A DNA stretch of 17,829 bases from an uncultured Anaerolineae bacterium (lineage in GTDB: Bacteria > Chloroflexota > Anaerolineae > Anaerolineales > Villigracilaceae): positions 1 through 17,829 of the forward strand of contig CAINXK010000328.1 in NCBI GenBank assembly GCA_903854805.1, in the 5' to 3' direction. The notes under the pieces were generated by a model, which saw only the letters and a list, made by a program, of their open reading frames with translations, was not told where the DNA came from and ran no database searches. Positions 14,539 through 17,829 of this stretch are shown here, one piece after another (position 1 is the first letter of the stretch; the number at the start of each line of letters is the position of its first letter). The translations under genes were made by a program, and so were the position numbers.

Positions 14539-15219
14539 ATGCTTTCAATTTCAGCAACCCATGCATGGCGTAATACACATCCGGGAGCTGTGATCGGAGT
14601 ATTGGAGCTTTCGCAAGTGGGGCTCGTGCAATCGTCTCCGCAGCTGGATGAAAAAAAACGAGCAACCGAAACGCGCTTACGAGAACGCTATCAAGGGTTT
14701 TCCCGCCAGGATTTTTTAGCGCTTCCGGTAATATCGGCCTACAATCTGTATTACAAACGCTTTAGCAAAACGTATCATGTCTTGCAGCAAGTTGAGTCGA
14801 TTGTGCTCAAAGGTAAGGACTTGCCGAATGTCTCCCCGTTGGTGGATTCAAATTTTATCGCCGAAGTTGACACCCTGGTTTTAACTGCGAGTCATGATGT
14901 TGCCAAATTACAAGGGGCGGTTGTAATGGATGTGGGGCGTGCTGGAGATCAGATAACGCAAATGAACGGCACACTCAAACCAATTCTCGTGGATGATATG
15001 GTCATGAGAGACGCGCACGGGGTCTGTTGTACGATCATTTATGGTCAGGATAACCTTTCCTTTATTTCGGCAGAAACATCGCATGTGCTGTATGTGTCCT
15101 ATGCGCCGGCAGGTGTTCCTGCGGATCAGATCGATACTCACTTGCAGAGCATAATCGAAAACATTATGCTGTTCTCGCCAGCTGCGTTTGTAGATCAGCG
15201 GCAGCTGCTCGTTGCGTAA
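14539..15219 (+). CDS. Stand-alone B3/B4 (PheRS beta-chain-like) domain protein
   Basis: The 226-residue product resembles free-standing proteins with the B3/B4 domain of the phenylalanyl-tRNA synthetase beta chain, the module that in PheRS hydrolyses mischarged Tyr-tRNA(Phe). Recognisable parts are an AWRNTHPGAVIGVLEL start, a YYKRFSKTYHVLQQVESIVLKGKDLPNVSPLVDSNFI-like block (about residues 74-110) in which KGKDLPNVSPLVD is the family core, and VDDMVMRDAHGVCCTIIYG (about residues 184-202). Free versions may act as trans editing factors or have other roles; this is not settled. I start at ATG 14539, with GGGAG about eight bases upstream, rather than at the TTG at 14440. It may be co-transcribed with the glycosidase 102 bases downstream. 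Confidence 0.75.
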   Translation: MLSISATHAWRNTHPGAVIGVLELSQVGLVQSSPQLDEKKRATETRLRERYQGFSRQDFLALPVISAYNLYYKRFSKTYHVLQQVESIVLKGKDLPNVSPLVDSNFIAEVDTLVLTASHDVAKLQGAVVMDVGRAGDQITQMNGTLKPILVDDMVMRDAHGVCCTIIYGQDNLSFISAETSHVLYVSYAPAGVPADQIDTHLQSIIENIMLFSPAAFVDQRQLLVA

Positions 15220-15321
15220 TAAAGATACTTTTCGTAAACTGGTATCCACCCTGTAAGCGAAGACAGCCAGGGAAATCCCTTGCAACCATAAAAGCATGCG
15301 TGGAAAGGATGTTCATCGAGT

Positions 15322-17025
15322 ATGTTTGATCTTTCAGTGGTTCCATTCAGTAGGTATGGATCGTATGTCGCTTTTTCCCGCCTGGCCGGAGACGATTCCC
15401 GGCCAGGCGGTTTGTATCTCAGGAGTGTGCGTGGCCCTGGGCTGACCGCCTGGCAAACCGTCTTGCGCTTGGAATTGGTCAGGGAAGGGCAGCCTGTTCA
15501 CTTTTCGGAAAGTGTCTCGCCCAGCCTGCTGCGGCTTGGTTGCGAGCATGGTTTTGTGGAAATTTGCATGCCCATGCCTGATGTGATTCGCTTGCGTTGC
15601 AGTGGTGTTGGCCTGCGTCTATCTCGATCGGCAACAGGCTATGACTACATCATCCGCAAGGCTGAAGATTTGTGGCAGCTCACCATCTGTGGAGATTTTG
15701 AAGCTCGTTACATGCTGCGAGGCCTTGCCGATGAGCTGATTGTGGATGCGGGGTGGGATGGGGTCCGTTCGCAAGGCATGACAATTGAATTGACCCCACA
15801 ATCGTCATCTGGCGTGGCGGAAGCAGTCATTGAAGAATTTCGCACGAGCTGGAAGCCCACTCCCATTCCGGAATTTTTCGAATCCTGCGTAAGTCAGGTT
15901 CAATCTGAATATCAAGCATGGAAGGCTCATATGTCGCCTGCCCCAGTTTGTTACACCGCAGTGCGTGACCTGGCCTGTTACCTAACCTGGTCTTGTGTGG
16001 TTTTGCCGGGTGGTTTGTTAACCCGTCCGGCTATGTTTATGTCAAAGAATAACATGGCCAGTATTTGGAGTTGGGATAACTGTTTCAATGCGCTGGCCTT
16101 GGCCCCAGGCAACCCGGCCCTGGCCTGGGATCAATTGATGGTTATGGTTGACCATCAATCCGGAGATGGATCCTTGCCTGACCTTCTGAATGACATGATC
16201 ATCTCGCGCAGTTTTTTTAAACCACCGGTCTATGGATGGACGATTCAGCGGATGTGGCGGATGGGAAGCCTGACTCTGGGTCAGTTGGCTGAAATCTACC
16301 AGCCTTTATCACGGAATACGCATTGGTGGCTTGATGACCAGAATAATGTTCCGCATTATGATCACGGCAACGATTCTGGTTGGGATAATAGCACCATCTT
16401 CGCACAAATGCCCCCTGTGGAAAGCCCGGATCTTTGTGCGCATCTTATTTTGCAGATGGAAACCCTGGGGGAGATTGCTCAGGCCTTGGGGCTGGATGAT
16501 GATGCAAGTGATTGGAAAAAGCGCGCTTCCTTATTACTCAAAATAATGCTCCAGCGTTTTTGGCGGGATGATCATTTCGTGGCATTTCAGGCAGTTGATC
16601 AAACCGTGATCGAATCTGAAAGCCTGCTTTTGTATCTACCGCTCATGCTTGGCCGGCGATTGCCGGACGATGTTATCAAGGCACTTGTGCGTGGTCTGCG
16701 CATGGAGAATCGTTTCCTTACTCCTTTTGGGCTTGCCACCGAAAGTTTATCCAGCCCTTTTTATCAACCTGATGGCTATTGGCGTGGACCCATCTGGGGT
16801 GCGCCCATAATTTTCTTTATTGAAGCGCTCAAAGCTGTCGGGGAGACGGATTTTTCCCGTGATCTGGCACGCCGTTTTTGTGACCTATGCTCCGTATCAG
16901 GGTTGGCCGAGAATTACAATGCCATTAGTGGAGTGCCCCTGCGTGATCGCGCATTTACCTGGACTTCCAGCCATTTTTTCCTGGCGGCTGCCGAGTTGTT
17001 GGAGCAAACAATATTGCCTGACTAA
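15322..17025 (+). CDS. GH63/MGH-like (alpha/alpha)6-barrel glycoside hydrolase
   Basis: The 567-residue protein has a beta-sandwich-like N-terminus (about 1-180) and an (alpha/alpha)6-barrel domain (about 200-565) of the mannosylglycerate/glucosylglycerate hydrolase-like GH63 group. Motifs in order are IWSWDNCFNALAL (248-260), GDGSLPD (281-287), KPPVYGWTI (300-308), NDSGWDNST (350-358), ESPDL, YWRGPIWGAP (486-495) and the C-terminal ENYNAISG (530-537). By family analogy one Asp of NDSGWDN supplies the acid and E530 the base of an inverting mechanism. There is no signal peptide, so the substrate is intracellular; a glycosylglycerate-type compatible solute or imported oligosaccharide is plausible. 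AAAGGA lies 13 bases before the ATG, which is rather far, so the start is the less certain part. Confidence 0.82.
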   Translation: MFDLSVVPFSRYGSYVAFSRLAGDDSRPGGLYLRSVRGPGLTAWQTVLRLELVREGQPVHFSESVSPSLLRLGCEHGFVEICMPMPDVIRLRCSGVGLRLSRSATGYDYIIRKAEDLWQLTICGDFEARYMLRGLADELIVDAGWDGVRSQGMTIELTPQSSSGVAEAVIEEFRTSWKPTPIPEFFESCVSQVQSEYQAWKAHMSPAPVCYTAVRDLACYLTWSCVVLPGGLLTRPAMFMSKNNMASIWSWDNCFNALALAPGNPALAWDQLMVMVDHQSGDGSLPDLLNDMIISRSFFKPPVYGWTIQRMWRMGSLTLGQLAEIYQPLSRNTHWWLDDQNNVPHYDHGNDSGWDNSTIFAQMPPVESPDLCAHLILQMETLGEIAQALGLDDDASDWKKRASLLLKIMLQRFWRDDHFVAFQAVDQTVIESESLLLYLPLMLGRRLPDDVIKALVRGLRMENRFLTPFGLATESLSSPFYQPDGYWRGPIWGAPIIFFIEALKAVGETDFSRDLARRFCDLCSVSGLAENYNAISGVPLRDRAFTWTSSHFFLAAAELLEQTILPD

Positions 17026-17056
17026 CTGATAATCGGCAGTAATGAGGATATTTTTT

Positions 17057-17689
17057 CTAAAACATATTCAAAATACGCATGCGTGTCTCGGCCAGATGGA
17101 CTTTCATGGCATCCTGGGCCCTGGTTTTCGAGCCCGTCTTTAGGCTCTCGATCAATTCGGTATGCTGTGCAGGATCTGCTATATAAGGGTCAAATGATAG
17201 TGCCCTCTCAAGATCATTGATCAAGTCAATGATTATCTTTTCAAGGCGGGTATTGCCGGCAGCGTGAGAAATGATCTGGTGAAATTCGCGGTTTAGCTGG
17301 TAAGCCTGGGCATTCATCCGGCCGGATCCCTGGCTGAAGATCTGTGATTCTAACTGGTTGTTCTGTTCGAGGTGGGCAATGTCTTCAGGGGTAATACGGT
17401 CAACCGCCAGCCCAACCGCTTCTGTTTCAAGAATAGACCTTAAGTAATAAATCTCTAGCAAATCCTTTGTGGTAAGGCGTGAAACCATGTAGCCCATGCG
17501 TGGCATGGAATCGAGTAAATTTTCATGGGTCAATAACAACAGCGCTTCCCGGGTCGGTGTTTTGCCTGTGCCATATCTATTGGCCAGGTCAGCTTCGTTG
17601 AGTATCTCACCTGATCTGATATTTCCTGAGATGATGTCACTTTTCAACTGTTCGTAGATGAGCGCTTTTTTTGTCGAACGATTTGCCAT
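17057..17689 (-). CDS. GntR-family transcriptional regulator, FadR/FCD subfamily
   Basis: The 210-residue regulator has an N-terminal winged helix-turn-helix (about 7-72: YEQLKSDIISGNIRSGEILNEADLA...TPTREALLLL) and an all-helical FCD ligand domain (about 76-206). Putative FCD metal/ligand residues are N133 and H137 (NREFHQ), H176 and H198; the first is Asn where Asp is most common. Such regulators usually respond to sugar acids or other carboxylates and repress a neighbouring catabolic operon. AGGG lies six bases before the ATG. It is convergent with the glycosidase and divergent from whatever lies beyond the right edge, where a repeat-laden promoter suggests the real target. Confidence 0.93.
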   Translation of the reverse strand: MANRSTKKALIYEQLKSDIISGNIRSGEILNEADLANRYGTGKTPTREALLLLTHENLLDSMPRMGYMVSRLTTKDLLEIYYLRSILETEAVGLAVDRITPEDIAHLEQNNQLESQIFSQGSGRMNAQAYQLNREFHQIISHAAGNTRLEKIIIDLINDLERALSFDPYIADPAQHTELIESLKTGSKTRAQDAMKVHLAETRMRILNMF

Positions 17690-17778
17690 GAGACCCTGCC
17701 GTTTCTTTCTGATGATGATACGAACGAGTATTGTACGCCTTCCTGGCGCAAGCCGCCTTTATTGCTCGAAATGAGTTG

Positions 17779-17806
17779 TTGACTTTTTATTCGTATCTCT
17801 TATAAT
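17779..17806 (+). promoter_or_regulatory. Strong plus-strand promoter divergent from the GntR gene
   Basis: A -35 TTGACT (17779-17784) and a perfect -10 TATAAT (17801-17806) are separated by 16 bases. It points out of the window, so the gene it serves is not visible; the first transcribed base would be near 17813. Confidence 0.7.
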
Positions 17807-17827
17807 ATATTATAAATATATTATAAA
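17800..17827. repeat. Phased TTATAA repeats over the promoter start region
   Basis: TTATAA occurs at 17800-17805, 17810-17815 and 17821-17826, at steps of 10 and 11 bases. The first two form a perfect 16-base palindrome (17800-17815), and a 13-base direct repeat AATATATTATAAA occupies 17804-17816 and 17815-17827. The array covers the -10 box and start point, as expected for a repressor operator. The adjacent GntR protein is the natural candidate to bind it. Plain AT-richness of a promoter is the alternative. Confidence 0.5.
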
Positions 17828-17829
17828 CA

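Noticed and set aside
15309..15329. Six-codon reading frame overlapping the glycosidase start
   Set aside because: The AAAGGA motif touches the ATG, leaving no usable spacer; too short to support as a leader peptide.

Overview
The window looks like ordinary chromosome from an environmental bacterium, most likely Chloroflexota (Anaerolineae-like). This is inferred from the protein families: a Firmicutes-like yqeY-pgpH-ybeY-dgkA cluster, a soluble Ser/Thr kinase fused to a PQQ-type propeller, and a metallophosphoesterase whose first motif reads SDEA. Base composition appears roughly even and fairly uniform. I see no rRNA, tRNA, CRISPR array, transposase or prophage gene.

Region 1 (1-4106, plus strand) is a tightly packed housekeeping run. 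It holds the C-terminal end of a YqeY-like protein, the 7TM-HD c-di-AMP phosphodiesterase PgpH, the rRNA-maturation RNase YbeY (ATGA overlap with pgpH), a DgkA-type lipid kinase, and an endonuclease IV-like TIM-barrel protein. The order resembles the yqeY...yqfF-yqfG-dgkA cluster of Bacillus.

Region 2 (4140-11501, minus strand) holds a GNAT acetyltransferase, a NarL/DevR-type orphan response regulator with its own promoter and terminator, and then the most interesting part, a six-gene signalling operon. Transcribed from about 11545 down to a strong terminator at 5627-5665, it encodes a cytosolic Ser/Thr kinase with an eight-repeat propeller, a PP2C phosphatase (TTG start), a J-domain/von Willebrand A fusion, a zinc-ribbon/FHA protein, a 79-residue unknown protein, and an OmpR-type response regulator. 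Together these look like a complete phosphorylation circuit: writer (kinase), eraser (PP2C), reader (FHA), a chaperone-recruiting VWA scaffold, and a transcriptional output. No histidine kinase is present in the window.

Region 3 (11669-17829) is a mixed set of single genes: a divergent metallophosphoesterase, a DapA/NAL-superfamily aldolase lacking the DapA substrate-binding Arg, RadC, a stand-alone B3/B4 (PheRS-beta-like) domain protein, a GH63/MGH-like (alpha/alpha)6 glycosidase, and a GntR/FCD regulator. At the right edge, divergent from gntR, a good plus-strand promoter is overlaid by helically phased TTATAA repeats. This probably drives a regulated gene just outside the window. The aldolase, glycosidase and GntR regulator suggest sugar or sugar-acid catabolism.
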